Positions 41,997-50,942 of a stretch of DNA of 64,000 nucleotides are shown one piece after another. This DNA is from JAFAXD01 sp051985675 (GTDB lineage: Bacteria; Pseudomonadota; Alphaproteobacteria; Rhizobiales; Xanthobacteraceae), in NCBI GenBank assembly GCA_051985675.1, contig JBPYFJ010000144.1:1-64000 (forward strand), given 5' to 3'. A program made the position numbers and the translations under genes. Under the pieces are notes generated by a model. It saw only the letters and a list, made by a program, of their open reading frames with translations, was not told where the DNA came from and made no database searches. The first letter of the stretch is position 1, and each line of letters begins with the position of its first letter.

Positions 41997-42692
41997 GTGC
42001 TCACCCTGTATTCCTACCCGGAGCTCTTCGGCGTTGCGGACAACAATCCCTATGGCTTGAAGATCTTTGCTTTCTTGAAGCTCACGAAGCTGCCGTTCGC
42101 GCATGAACACATCTTCGACGCCAAGGCGGCGCCGCGCGGCCAGCTCCCCTATATCGACGACGACGGCCAGCATATCGGCGACAGCGATGCGATCATCGCG
42201 CATCTGATCGGCAAGCATCACTTGACGATCGACAGCGCGCTCACGCGGTCCCAGCGCGATATCGACCTGATGCTCCGGCGCACGCTCGACGATCTCTACT
42301 GGGTCATGTCCTTTTCGCGCTGGAAAGACCCGCGCTTCTGGCCGCTGTTTCGCGATGCGTTGCTCAAGACGCACCCGAACCTGACCACCGAAGGACTCAT
42401 CGCCGCGCAGGTGTACAATTTCGAGCGTTACCGCTACCAGGGCATCGGGCGCTACGAGCCGGCGGATGTCTACAAGCGCGGCCTCGCCGATTTGCAGGTC
42501 CTCGCCGACATCGTCGGCAACAACGGCTTTCTGTTCGGATCACACCCCAGCAGCGCCGACGCCGGTGTTTATGGCTTTCTCGCCAATATCCATTTCTACG
42601 CGATCGAAACGCCGTTGCGGGAGTTCGTGCGGACGCGTCACAACCTTGTTCGCCACTGCGAGGCGATCCACGCGGCGGTGACGGCAGGCTGA
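41997..42692 (+). CDS. Glutathione S-transferase (metaxin-like)
   Basis: A 231-residue GST-fold protein. The N-domain reads VLTLYSYPELFGVADNNPYG and ends with the glutathione-site region GQLPYIDDDGQHIGDSDAII. The C-domain contains FLFGSHPSSADAGVYGFLA, a metaxin/Tom37-like pattern. Among gentisate genes a GST often acts as maleylpyruvate isomerase, but this one is not the zeta-class type, so that role is only possible. GTG 41997 (or TTG 41994) is chosen; upstream in-frame codons give a tail without homology. Confidence 0.75.
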   Translation: MLTLYSYPELFGVADNNPYGLKIFAFLKLTKLPFAHEHIFDAKAAPRGQLPYIDDDGQHIGDSDAIIAHLIGKHHLTIDSALTRSQRDIDLMLRRTLDDLYWVMSFSRWKDPRFWPLFRDALLKTHPNLTTEGLIAAQVYNFERYRYQGIGRYEPADVYKRGLADLQVLADIVGNNGFLFGSHPSSADAGVYGFLANIHFYAIETPLREFVRTRHNLVRHCEAIHAAVTAG

Positions 42693-42796
42693 CAGGAAAA
42701 CGGGTTCGACCCGGCACCTAGCCATGCGGGCGGTCGACAAGGGAGCGACAGGTCCTAGCATTGGGCTTGCGCGGCAATTGCCGAGGATGCAATCGA

Positions 42797-44098
42797 ATGC
42801 CAACGCCACCGCTCGACCCGGCGCCCCGAAGCTACACGGCCTCGGTCACGCTGTTGCGGCGGTCCGATCGCGGACCGTCGGTTGCGCCGGCACAAACCAC
42901 GATCGACGAGATCGAGTCCTGGCTGCTCGCCGACGCGATGCGGGCGGACGATCTGCTGGAACTGTTCGAAGCGCTGGCATGGCGTCTGGTCGCGGCGGGC
43001 GCGCCGCTCGACCGCGCCAGCCTGCATGTCGGCACGCTGCACCCGCAGGTGTTCGGCTTCGCCTGGAACTGGGAGCGTGCCGACGGGCTATGCGATGAAG
43101 TCAAAGTCTCGGAGGCGACGCTTAAGACCGACGCCTATCGGCGCAATCCGCTGTTTCGCGTTATCGAATATGGCGAAGTCTTCCGCGGCGACACCGGCGA
43201 CCCGGACACTGTCAAGCAATATCCGCTGATGGCGGAACTGGCGCGACGCGGGATCACTGAATACGTGGTGATGCCGCTGCGGGCGGGTGGGGCCTATCAC
43301 AACGCCGCCTCGATTGCGACCAAGCGGGCGGGTGGGTTCACCGAGGCCGACCGGGCGAGCCTGAGCCGTATCCTGGGGCTCTTCGCGCTGCACGTTGAGC
43401 GCCATATCGTTTCGCGCATCGCCGGCAACGTGCTCGACACCTATCTGGGCGAAGCCGCTGGCCGCCAAGTGCTGCGCGGTTCCATCAAGCGCGGGGCGGG
43501 CGAGGCGATCCGCGCGATCATCTGGGCTTCGGATCTGCGCGGCTTCACCGATCTGAGCGACCGGCTGGCTGGCAGCGACATCGTCGCGCTCATCAACGCT
43601 TATTTCGAGCGGCTCGCCGGCGCGGTCATGGCCGAGGGCGGCGAGGTGCTGAAATTCATCGGCGACGGCCTGCTCGCGGTGTTTCCTTTTGCCAGCTTCG
43701 ACAGCGAGCGGGCGGCGGCGGAGGCCTCGCTGGCGGCCGCGCAACGCGCGCTGCGGGCGGTCGAGGATCTCAATCGGACCGCGCCGCCCGAGCTCGCGAA
43801 GATCGAGGGATGGCGGCCGCTGCGCACCGGTATCGCGCTGCATGAGGGCGAGGTGTTCTTCGGCAATGTCGGCGCGCCCGAGCGCCTGGACTTCACCGTC
43901 ATCGGAACCGCCGTGAACACGGCGAGCCGCGTTGAGACCCTCACGAAAACCCTGGGGCGTGCGATCCTGATTACCGAGCCGGTCGCACGCCGGCTTGGCT
44001 CACCGCTCGATGATCTCGGCGCGCACACCCTGCGCGGCCTCGCAACACCGCTGGCGATCTTCAGCCCGTCGTCGTCCATGCGCGCCGCGCAGGGGTAA
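42797..44098 (+). CDS. Class III adenylate/guanylate cyclase
   Basis: A 433-residue protein with a C-terminal class III cyclase domain (about residues 235-425). The two metal-binding aspartates are in IIWASDLRGFTDLSD and FIGDGLLAVF, and the end of the domain shows VIGTAVNTASRVE. The first 220 residues form an unnamed N-terminal domain found before cyclases of this group, with no membrane segment. It makes cAMP or cGMP; the CRP-like site at 7.85 kb shows that a cAMP signal could be read in this genome, though no link is proved. ATG 42797 follows GAGGA. Confidence 0.85.
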   Translation: MPTPPLDPAPRSYTASVTLLRRSDRGPSVAPAQTTIDEIESWLLADAMRADDLLELFEALAWRLVAAGAPLDRASLHVGTLHPQVFGFAWNWERADGLCDEVKVSEATLKTDAYRRNPLFRVIEYGEVFRGDTGDPDTVKQYPLMAELARRGITEYVVMPLRAGGAYHNAASIATKRAGGFTEADRASLSRILGLFALHVERHIVSRIAGNVLDTYLGEAAGRQVLRGSIKRGAGEAIRAIIWASDLRGFTDLSDRLAGSDIVALINAYFERLAGAVMAEGGEVLKFIGDGLLAVFPFASFDSERAAAEASLAAAQRALRAVEDLNRTAPPELAKIEGWRPLRTGIALHEGEVFFGNVGAPERLDFTVIGTAVNTASRVETLTKTLGRAILITEPVARRLGSPLDDLGAHTLRGLATPLAIFSPSSSMRAAQG

Positions 44099-44146
44099 GG
44101 GCTCGCTTTTTTGCAAATCGCTAGGGATGTCAGCTCATCCCAATCT

Positions 44147-44247
44147 GGGCATCCATGATGAAGGCAGGGGAAAAAATCGTTGTCCCTGAGTGGATTACTC
44201 ATGGATGCCCGCAGCCGCCCTCAAATGGCATCCATCGGGCATCCATG
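44147..44247. repeat. GGGCATCCATG repeat unit cluster
   Basis: GGGCATCCATG occurs at 44147-44157 and 44237-44247, and its perfect inverse CATGGATGCCC at 44200-44210, with a truncated copy TGGCATCCAT at 44227-44236. The cluster lies between two convergent genes. It looks like a composite of REP-type half-palindromes (the GGATGCCCGGG family of this group). Confidence 0.6.
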
Positions 44248-44303
44248 CGGGACAATTGCCCGCGTTTGGCGCATGGCTCGAGCGTCCGGATCGGGCGCAA
44301 ATC

Positions 44304-45998
44304 CTAACGGATCGGCTGTACCGAAACGTTGAGCAGCGCCGGCGTGCCCGAGCGCAGCGCCTCGAAGCTACGCTTGAGCGCGGGGGTCAGATCCTCCGGC
44401 GCCTCGACTTTTTCGCCGACGCCGCCACAGGATTCGATCACCTTCTCGAACGCCGGCGACGGGTTGAGATCCTGGATCGGCATCACGTTCGCCTTGGCGG
44501 CGGCGCCGTCCGGATAGACCGCAAGCGTCGACTGCCGCACCGCCAGCCATGAGTGATTGTTCGCGACGACCGTCAGCGTCGGCAGGTTTTCGGCGCGGGC
44601 AACGAAATGCGCCGGCACCGGATTGCCGAACATGTAGGACCCATCGCCGACGCAGCCGATCACCTCGCGCTCGGGAGCGGCGAGCTTAGCGCCGAGCGCG
44701 GTGCCGAGCCCGGCGCCGAGACCGCCCGCAAGCCCGCTGCCGATGAAGCTCAGAGGCGCGGTCAGGTCGAGGCGGCCCGGCGGCACGCCGAGTTCGTTGA
44801 CCACGACCGCGTCCCTGGCCTTGAACTGATTGAGGCAGTGTCCGAGCCAGGCCGGATGGATCGGGGTCTGGTCCTTGACCGACGCGGCGAGCTTGTCGCG
44901 CTTCTCCATCAGGTCCGACCGCGCCGCGGCGACGGTCTTGCGGCGGGCATCGATGGCCTTCTTGTCCTTGAGCAGTTCGGCAAGGGACTCGCGTAGCATC
45001 ACGAGGCCCGCCGCCGGATCGCCGGCGACCAAGAGATCGGCCTCGTACTCGCGGAACGGATGCCGGCTCACCAATGGGTCGACCGCCATGTGGATGACCT
45101 TGGTCGCGGCCTTCGGTTTCGCCATGCGCGGCATCCACGGCACGCCGGCATTGATCACCAGCACCGCGTCGGCCTGCGCGAGATGCGGGCCGAGCTCGAA
45201 CCCGCAGAACATCGGATGATCGGTCGCGAGGCTGAGATCGGTGGCAAACGGCTGCACGACCGGAATAGCAAAATCCTTGGCCAGCGCAGCGAGTGCGTCA
45301 AACGCCTCGACCGAGCGGCCGAGCGCCGCCGTGACGATGAGCGGATACTCGGCCTTGGCGAGAATGCGGGCGGCGTCCTCGATCGCGCTTCGCGCGGGCT
45401 CGGCCGGCTCGACGCCGAGCGGGCGGACGTTGTCGCGCCTCATCGCGATCGCATCGCTCGCCAGCACCTCGCGCGGCAGGCACATGTAGACCGGCCCGCG
45501 CGGCTCCGACATCGCGATATCGAGGGCGCGGTCGACCAGCGCGCCCGCCGGCTGGCCGGCGCGCAGCTCGTAATCCCATTTCACGAACTCGCGCACCATC
45601 CCGCCCTGATCGAAGGCTTCCTGGCCCCAGTGGATTGCACCGTTGCGCGAGGCCTGGTGGCCGGTCTCGGTGATCGGCGTACGGCCGGCGCACAGCATCA
45701 CTGGCACGTTGTCGCGCGCCATGTTCATCAGGCCGCAAATCGTGTTGGCGGTGCCGACCGTGACATGCACCATGACGGCCGCCGGTTTGCCGGCTATGCG
45801 GTAGTAGCCGTTGGCCATCGCCATCGCGAGATTTTCGTGCGGGACGGTGACAAAGCGCGGGTACTTGCCGCTCTTGCGCGACAGCGCCTCGATGATCGGC
45901 GCAAAATCGGTGCCGGCATTGGCAAAGACATACTCGACGCCGCGCTCTGCCAGTCGCGCGAGGAAGGCTTCCGCCGTAATGGCTTTTCCGTTGTTCAC
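44304..45998 (-). CDS. Thiamine diphosphate-dependent enzyme (acetolactate synthase-like)
   Basis: A 564-residue ThDP enzyme of the acetolactate synthase / benzoylformate decarboxylase superfamily, with three domains. The catalytic Glu is in TVPHENLAMAMANGYYRIAG and the ThDP-binding motif is GDGSYMFGNPV...NNHSW. It has no FAD or quinone features that would make it a certain acetolactate synthase. Decarboxylation of a 2-oxo acid is likely. I use GTG 45998, which has AGGAG about 8 bases upstream inside the preceding MFS gene. It is the last gene of the ModA-like - MFS - ThDP operon. Substrate unknown. Confidence 0.8.
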   Translation of the reverse strand: MNNGKAITAEAFLARLAERGVEYVFANAGTDFAPIIEALSRKSGKYPRFVTVPHENLAMAMANGYYRIAGKPAAVMVHVTVGTANTICGLMNMARDNVPVMLCAGRTPITETGHQASRNGAIHWGQEAFDQGGMVREFVKWDYELRAGQPAGALVDRALDIAMSEPRGPVYMCLPREVLASDAIAMRRDNVRPLGVEPAEPARSAIEDAARILAKAEYPLIVTAALGRSVEAFDALAALAKDFAIPVVQPFATDLSLATDHPMFCGFELGPHLAQADAVLVINAGVPWMPRMAKPKAATKVIHMAVDPLVSRHPFREYEADLLVAGDPAAGLVMLRESLAELLKDKKAIDARRKTVAAARSDLMEKRDKLAASVKDQTPIHPAWLGHCLNQFKARDAVVVNELGVPPGRLDLTAPLSFIGSGLAGGLGAGLGTALGAKLAAPEREVIGCVGDGSYMFGNPVPAHFVARAENLPTLTVVANNHSWLAVRQSTLAVYPDGAAAKANVMPIQDLNPSPAFEKVIESCGGVGEKVEAPEDLTPALKRSFEALRSGTPALLNVSVQPIR

Positions 45999-46009
45999 TG
46001 CTGTCACTC

Positions 46010-47206
46010 CTATTCCATATCGGTGGGAACGCTGATCGTGGGCGCAAAGACAATCACCAACACGGCGATCAATCCGATCGGGATGAAAGCCACCGCCGGC
46101 ACGCCGCTGAAGTCCCAGACGAGTCCGCTGATGATCGGGGTTATTACCGCGCACGTATAGCTGATGGTGAAGACCGCGGCGGCAGTGCGGTGAACGTCGT
46201 CCGGCTTGCTTAGCAGCGGCGGCAACGCCAGCAACAGGATGAATCCTCCCGCAGCCGCAAAGCCCAGCACGCCTGCGCTGCCGATCACCAGCGCGTCGCT
46301 GCCGCCGAGCGCTATGCCGGCCACACACGCAATGCTGACGACGCCGCATGCGATGTAGGGCCACACCTTGTGCTCGAGGGTACCGACGACGGCGAGCAGT
46401 ATCAGCGATGCCGGTAGTTGACCGGCGTTGAGCGCGGACAGCGCCGGACTAATCAGGCCGTCACGGCCCACGGCATGGAAATAGTAGGGAATGAACGTGT
46501 TGCTGGCGAAATAGAGCGCGTTGACGCTGCCGAACATGAACCCCAGGCGCCAGATTAGTGGATCACGCCAGTTCGGCCACCACAGTCGGGGCGTTGCTTT
46601 GAAACCCGTCAGCCCGGGCCGCGGCGCGAGCGCCGCGACCAACACGCCGATCACCGCGGCGGGGACCGCCCACGCCACGAAATTCCAACGCCAGCTGTTG
46701 CCGAGGAGCGGCAGCACCGCGAGCGCCGTGAGCGCCACCGGGATAATCTCACCGACCAGGAGCCCGTTGGTGTAGACCGCGGTGCCAAAGCCGATGCGAT
46801 GCGGCAACCATGCGCGCACCAACGGTGGCAGCGCCGGCTGCATCACCGCAACTCCGAACGCAGTCACGACGGTGGCGGCGTAGAGCAACATCACGTCGGG
46901 CACCGCACCGCGCAGTGCCGAGCCGACGGCGGTCGTGAGCAGGCCGATGACAAGCGTCGGCAGAGCGCCGAAGCGCGCGATCAGCAGCGAGCCCGGGATC
47001 GCCGCGCAGGCGAACAGCACCGCCGGCAGGCCACCCAGAATGCCAACCTCGGTCGCCGACATGTTGAGGTCGGCCGAAATCATTGGAATGACCGGCGGCA
47101 CCGCCAGGATGGTGAGGCGAAGGCCAATGCCGCCGAGCCACAGGAGCACCACGCACAGCCACAGCTGCCCCGCCGACGGCGGACGATGGGGATCGGGTGC
47201 TCTCAT
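46010..47206 (-). CDS. MFS transporter (CynX/NimT-like)
   Basis: A 398-residue major facilitator with 12 hydrophobic segments. The start WLCVVLLWLGGIGLRLTILAVPPVIP resembles cyanate/nitroimidazole transporter (CynX/NimT) members. The gene begins 14 bases after the ModA-like gene and ends 11 bases before the ThDP-enzyme gene, so the three are cotranscribed. It probably moves a small organic acid or its product; direction is unknown. Confidence 0.85.
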   Translation of the reverse strand: MRAPDPHRPPSAGQLWLCVVLLWLGGIGLRLTILAVPPVIPMISADLNMSATEVGILGGLPAVLFACAAIPGSLLIARFGALPTLVIGLLTTAVGSALRGAVPDVMLLYAATVVTAFGVAVMQPALPPLVRAWLPHRIGFGTAVYTNGLLVGEIIPVALTALAVLPLLGNSWRWNFVAWAVPAAVIGVLVAALAPRPGLTGFKATPRLWWPNWRDPLIWRLGFMFGSVNALYFASNTFIPYYFHAVGRDGLISPALSALNAGQLPASLILLAVVGTLEHKVWPYIACGVVSIACVAGIALGGSDALVIGSAGVLGFAAAGGFILLLALPPLLSKPDDVHRTAAAVFTISYTCAVITPIISGLVWDFSGVPAVAFIPIGLIAVLVIVFAPTISVPTDME

Positions 47207-47220
47207 TGCGGTACGGGTCT

Positions 47221-47910
47221 TTAGGCCGGCTCCAGTCCGTTAGCACGCAGAACGGGTGCGGTTTCCTTTGCCTTGAGGCAGTCGATGAAGGCAAGGGCCC
47301 GGTCGCGATGCCCGCTATGCGCGCCGATGCCGGCGGAAAAGATCGTGATCTTCTGCAATTCGTCCGGCACGGGGCCGACGATGTCGAGGCCCGCGACCGG
47401 TGCAAGCTCGCTGATCTGCTGGATCGCAAGCTCGACTTCGCCGTTGGCGCAGGCCTGCGCCGCGTAGCCGTCATAGGCCTTGAACTTGGGCCCGAGCTCC
47501 TCGGCGAGACCGAGCCGCGTCAGCTCGCCGGCGATGTGCAATCCGCTGATGCCCTGGCGCGAGCGCCCGATCGATTTGGCTTTGCGCAGGGTTTCGATGA
47601 ACGCCGCCAGGGTCGCGATCTCCGGACGCGGGGCGCCCGTGCGCACCGCGACCCCGATGCGGGAGCGGGCGAGATCGAAGCGCTGTGCCGCCAGGGTTCC
47701 AGCGGCGATCAGCGTGTCGATCGCCGCGTCGCTCATGATGACGACGTCGGTCGCAGGCTTCGCCGTCTCGGTCAATTGCCTGGTCGACCCATAGCTGACC
47801 GCTAGCCGCCCGAACCGTTTGCGCAGGGCGTCCTCCAGGGCCACGACGACCCCTTTGAGGCCGTTGCTGCATGCGACATCAAGGACAGGGTTGTCGGCGG
47901 AATTTACCAT
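47221..47910 (-). CDS. ModA-like substrate-binding-domain protein without signal peptide
   Basis: A 229-residue single protein with the fold of a molybdate-type (ModA/extracellular solute-binding family 11) periplasmic protein, seen in VLDVACSNGLKGVVVALEDAL, ATDVVIMSDAAIDTLIAAG and EVELAIQQISEL. The start ATG 47910 (MVNSADNPVLD) leaves no room for a signal peptide; the longer frame upstream also lacks one. It may be a cytoplasmic ligand sensor or an enzyme of the same fold. It is the first gene of the minus-strand operon and divergent from the TRAP genes, with 89 bases between. Confidence 0.7.
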   Translation of the reverse strand: MVNSADNPVLDVACSNGLKGVVVALEDALRKRFGRLAVSYGSTRQLTETAKPATDVVIMSDAAIDTLIAAGTLAAQRFDLARSRIGVAVRTGAPRPEIATLAAFIETLRKAKSIGRSRQGISGLHIAGELTRLGLAEELGPKFKAYDGYAAQACANGEVELAIQQISELAPVAGLDIVGPVPDELQKITIFSAGIGAHSGHRDRALAFIDCLKAKETAPVLRANGLEPA

Positions 47911-47999
47911 TGAGCGGCCTTGTTCTGGACTTTGACATCGCGCAGGAACTACCGTTCCATGGCGTCGTGACATAAATACAAAAATCCAGGGAGGATTTC

Positions 48000-49028
48000 A
48001 TGGCCATCAGCCGACGTCGAATCTTGCAGGGCGCCCTGGCCGCGCCGGCCGTCATCGCGTCATCCCGGCTCGGGGCCGCGCCAACGGTGACGCTGAAGAT
48101 CTCGCACCAGTTCCCGGGCGGAACGATCGACGAGGGCGATTTCCGCGACCGGCTGTGCCGCAGGTTCGCAGCCGAGCTCGAGAAGCGGACCAACGGCGCC
48201 ATCGCGGCGCAGGTCTATCCGAACTCGTCCCTAATGAAGACCGTGGCGCAGTTCTCCGCCGTGCGGAAGGGCGCGCTTGATCTTTCTCTCTATCCGATCT
48301 CGTACGCCGGCGGCGAGTTTCCAGAGCTCAACATCGGCCTGATGCCGGGGCTGGTCTCGTCCTACGCCCAGGGCGCCGCCTGGAAGGCGTCGCCCGTGGG
48401 CCAACGCTTCGGGCAATTCGTGGCCGATAAAGGCGTCATCATCCTCTCGTGGATCTGGCAGGCGGGCGGCGTCGCCAGCCGGGCGACCCCGATCGTCAAC
48501 CCGGAGGATGTCAAGGGACTCAAGGTGCGCGGCGGCAGCCGCGAGATGGACATGGTGCTGCAGGCGGCTGGCGCCACCACGCTGGCCACGCCGTCGAATG
48601 AACTCTACGCCGCCATGCAGACCGGCGCCTGCGACGCCGCCATCACCTCCTCGACCAGCCTGATCTCGTTCCGGCTGGAGGAACTCGCCAAGAGCCTCAC
48701 CACGGGCCGCGGCAAGTCCTATTGGTTCATGCTCGAGCCGCTGATCATGTCGAAGCAGATTTTCGATACGCTCAGCAAGGACCAACAGAACATCATCATG
48801 GCGCTCGGAGCCGAGATGGAACAGTTCGGCACCAAGGAAGCCATGGCCGACGATCAGAAAGTCGCCGAGGTCTACGCCAAGAAGGGCGCCAAGGTCAGCG
48901 ACCTCTCCGAAGCGGTGGTCGACAAGTGGCGCGCGATCGCGCGCGATACCGCCTGGAAGGATTATGCGGCCAAGACGGCGCTGTCGGCTGAATTGCTCAA
49001 GCTTGCCGAGCAAGTCCACGTATCCTGA
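48000..49028 (+). CDS. dctP: TRAP transporter substrate-binding protein (DctP)
   Basis: A 342-residue DctP-family binding protein. The N-terminus MAISRRRILQGALAAPAVIA carries a twin-arginine signal (SRRRIL), so it is probably exported folded through Tat. The mature part begins TVTLKISHQFPGG. DctP proteins bind C3-C5 carboxylates for the DctQ-DctM symporter; the nearby malonyl-CoA decarboxylase suggests malonate. The start has an AGGGAGG site. It is divergent from the ModA-like gene. Confidence 0.9.
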   Translation: MAISRRRILQGALAAPAVIASSRLGAAPTVTLKISHQFPGGTIDEGDFRDRLCRRFAAELEKRTNGAIAAQVYPNSSLMKTVAQFSAVRKGALDLSLYPISYAGGEFPELNIGLMPGLVSSYAQGAAWKASPVGQRFGQFVADKGVIILSWIWQAGGVASRATPIVNPEDVKGLKVRGGSREMDMVLQAAGATTLATPSNELYAAMQTGACDAAITSSTSLISFRLEELAKSLTTGRGKSYWFMLEPLIMSKQIFDTLSKDQQNIIMALGAEMEQFGTKEAMADDQKVAEVYAKKGAKVSDLSEAVVDKWRAIARDTAWKDYAAKTALSAELLKLAEQVHVS

Positions 49029-49053
49029 GGGGGCCGCGTTCGGCACATAGCGT

Positions 49054-49596
49054 ATGACCCACGGTTACGACGCCGCCAGCGACAGCGTGGAGCCGGCGGC
49101 GAAGCCTACCGGCGCGGTTGAACGCGTCCTGGCTGCGGTCAACCAGGTAGTCGTGACCCTGTCCTCGATCGCACTGGTGATCGCCTCGATCGTCCTCACC
49201 TACAGCGTGGTCTCGCGCTACTTCTTCCATTTCTCGACCGACTGGCAGGACGAACTCTCCGTCTTTCTGATCGTCGGCGCGGTGTTCATGTCGGGGGCGG
49301 CAATTCAGGCCCAGCGCGGCCACGTGGCGATCGAAGCCATCGTCGGCCTGTTGCCGGCGCGCACCAACCACATCCGCCAGCTCATGGTCGACGTTGCGAG
49401 CTTTGGCTTCTGCGCCTTCTTTGCCTGGAAGTCCTGGACCCTGCTCGACGAGGCGATCACCGAGAACTACCACTCCGGCTCGACCTGGGGTCCGCCGCTG
49501 TGGATTCCCTATTCGTTGATGAGCGTCGGCATGACCTTGTTGAGCCTGCAGCTGCTGCTGCAGGTCGTCGCGCAACTGCGGGGGCGCAAGGCGTGA
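49054..49596 (+). CDS. dctQ: TRAP transporter small permease (DctQ)
   Basis: A 180-residue DctQ-family protein with four membrane helices; the landmark is YSVVSRYFFHFSTDWQDELSVFLIV. It links to the large permease to form the Na+- or H+-driven symporter. It starts 25 bases after dctP. Its last codon overlaps the GTG start of the next gene. Confidence 0.9.
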   Translation: MTHGYDAASDSVEPAAKPTGAVERVLAAVNQVVVTLSSIALVIASIVLTYSVVSRYFFHFSTDWQDELSVFLIVGAVFMSGAAIQAQRGHVAIEAIVGLLPARTNHIRQLMVDVASFGFCAFFAWKSWTLLDEAITENYHSGSTWGPPLWIPYSLMSVGMTLLSLQLLLQVVAQLRGRKA

Positions 49597-50942
49597 GCGC
49601 GCTTTCGCTTGGGGCGTTCTACGGGATTGCGACCCTGCTGGTGATGTTTGCCGGCATGCCGATCGCGTTTGCGCTCGGCGCGGTCGCAACGCTGTTCATG
49701 ATCGGGTTCATGCCCCGGTCGTCGGTCGATACCATCACCCAGAACGTCTACGAGGAGATGGCGTCGATCACGCTGCTGTCGATCCCGCTGTTCATCCTCA
49801 AGGGCGCGGCCATTGGCCGTTCGCGCGCCGGCCAGGACCTCTACGGGGCCCTGCATGCCTGGATGCACCGCATTCCGGGCGGGCTTGGGATCGCCAACGT
49901 GTTCGCCTGCGCGCTGTTCGCCGCCATGGCGGGTTCCTCGCCCGCGACCTGCTCCGCGATCGGATCGGCCGGCATTCCCGAGATGCGCAAGCGCGGTTAT
50001 TCGGGCGCCTTCGCATCCGGCATCATCGCGGCCGGCGGCACCCTTGGCATCCTGCTGCCGCCGTCAATCACCATGATCCTCTACGCGGTGGCGGCCGAAC
50101 AGTCGCTGGGGCGGCTGTTTCTCGCGGCGATCGGTCCGGCGCTGCTACTGGTCGTGTTGTTTGCCGGCTACGCCATGTGGCAGTTCCGCCGCGAGCGCGC
50201 GGCCGCGCAGGCGCAGCACGCTGCGACCGGTGCGTTTTCGGAACTGCTGCGCGAAGATAAGCTGTCGTTTCGCGACAAGTTCGCGCTGCTGCCGCGCGTC
50301 CTGCCGTTCGTCATTCTGCTCACCGGTGTGATGATCGCGCTCTACGGCGGCTATGCCACGCCATCGGAAACCGCCGGGCTTGGTGCCGTGTTGGCGCTGA
50401 TTCTGATCGCCAGCATCTATCGGGTCTGGACCCCGCGCGAGCTGAGCCCGATCCTGGTGGCGACGCTGCGCGAGTCCACGATGCTGATGCTCATCATCGG
50501 CATGTCGCTGCTCTACTCCTACGTCATGAGTTACCTGCATATCAGCCAATCGGCCGCCCAGTGGATCGTCGACCTGGAGCTCTCACGGTGGATATTGCTC
50601 GCAGCAATCCTGATTTTTGTCGTCGTGCTCGGATTCTTTTTACCGCCAGTGTCGATCATCCTGATGACCGCGCCGATCATTCTGCCGCCGCTCAAAGCCG
50701 CGGGCTTTGACCTGATCTGGTTCGGGGTGATCGTCACCATCGTCATGGAGATGGGGCTGATCCATCCGCCGGTCGGACTTAACTTGTTCGTGATTAAAAA
50801 TATTGCACCGGACATACCGTTGCGTGACGTGATTTGGGGCGTGCTGCCGTTTGTTGGTCTTATGATTTTGGCAGTGGTTTTGCTATGTATGTTCCCCGGT
50901 ATCGCGACCTGGCTGGCGGACGCGGTTATGGGTTCGAGATAG
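49593..50942 (+). CDS. dctM: TRAP transporter large permease (DctM)
   Basis: A 449-residue DctM-family permease with about 12 hydrophobic segments and the hallmarks LFAAMAGSSPATCSAIGS and GILLPPSITMILYA near residues 110-165. It forms the translocation channel of the TRAP carrier. The start is GTG 49593, overlapping dctQ by 4 bases. The malonyl-CoA decarboxylase start follows its stop with no gap, so the two are cotranscribed. Confidence 0.9.
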   Translation: MSALSLGAFYGIATLLVMFAGMPIAFALGAVATLFMIGFMPRSSVDTITQNVYEEMASITLLSIPLFILKGAAIGRSRAGQDLYGALHAWMHRIPGGLGIANVFACALFAAMAGSSPATCSAIGSAGIPEMRKRGYSGAFASGIIAAGGTLGILLPPSITMILYAVAAEQSLGRLFLAAIGPALLLVVLFAGYAMWQFRRERAAAQAQHAATGAFSELLREDKLSFRDKFALLPRVLPFVILLTGVMIALYGGYATPSETAGLGAVLALILIASIYRVWTPRELSPILVATLRESTMLMLIIGMSLLYSYVMSYLHISQSAAQWIVDLELSRWILLAAILIFVVVLGFFLPPVSIILMTAPIILPPLKAAGFDLIWFGVIVTIVMEMGLIHPPVGLNLFVIKNIAPDIPLRDVIWGVLPFVGLMILAVVLLCMFPGIATWLADAVMGSR

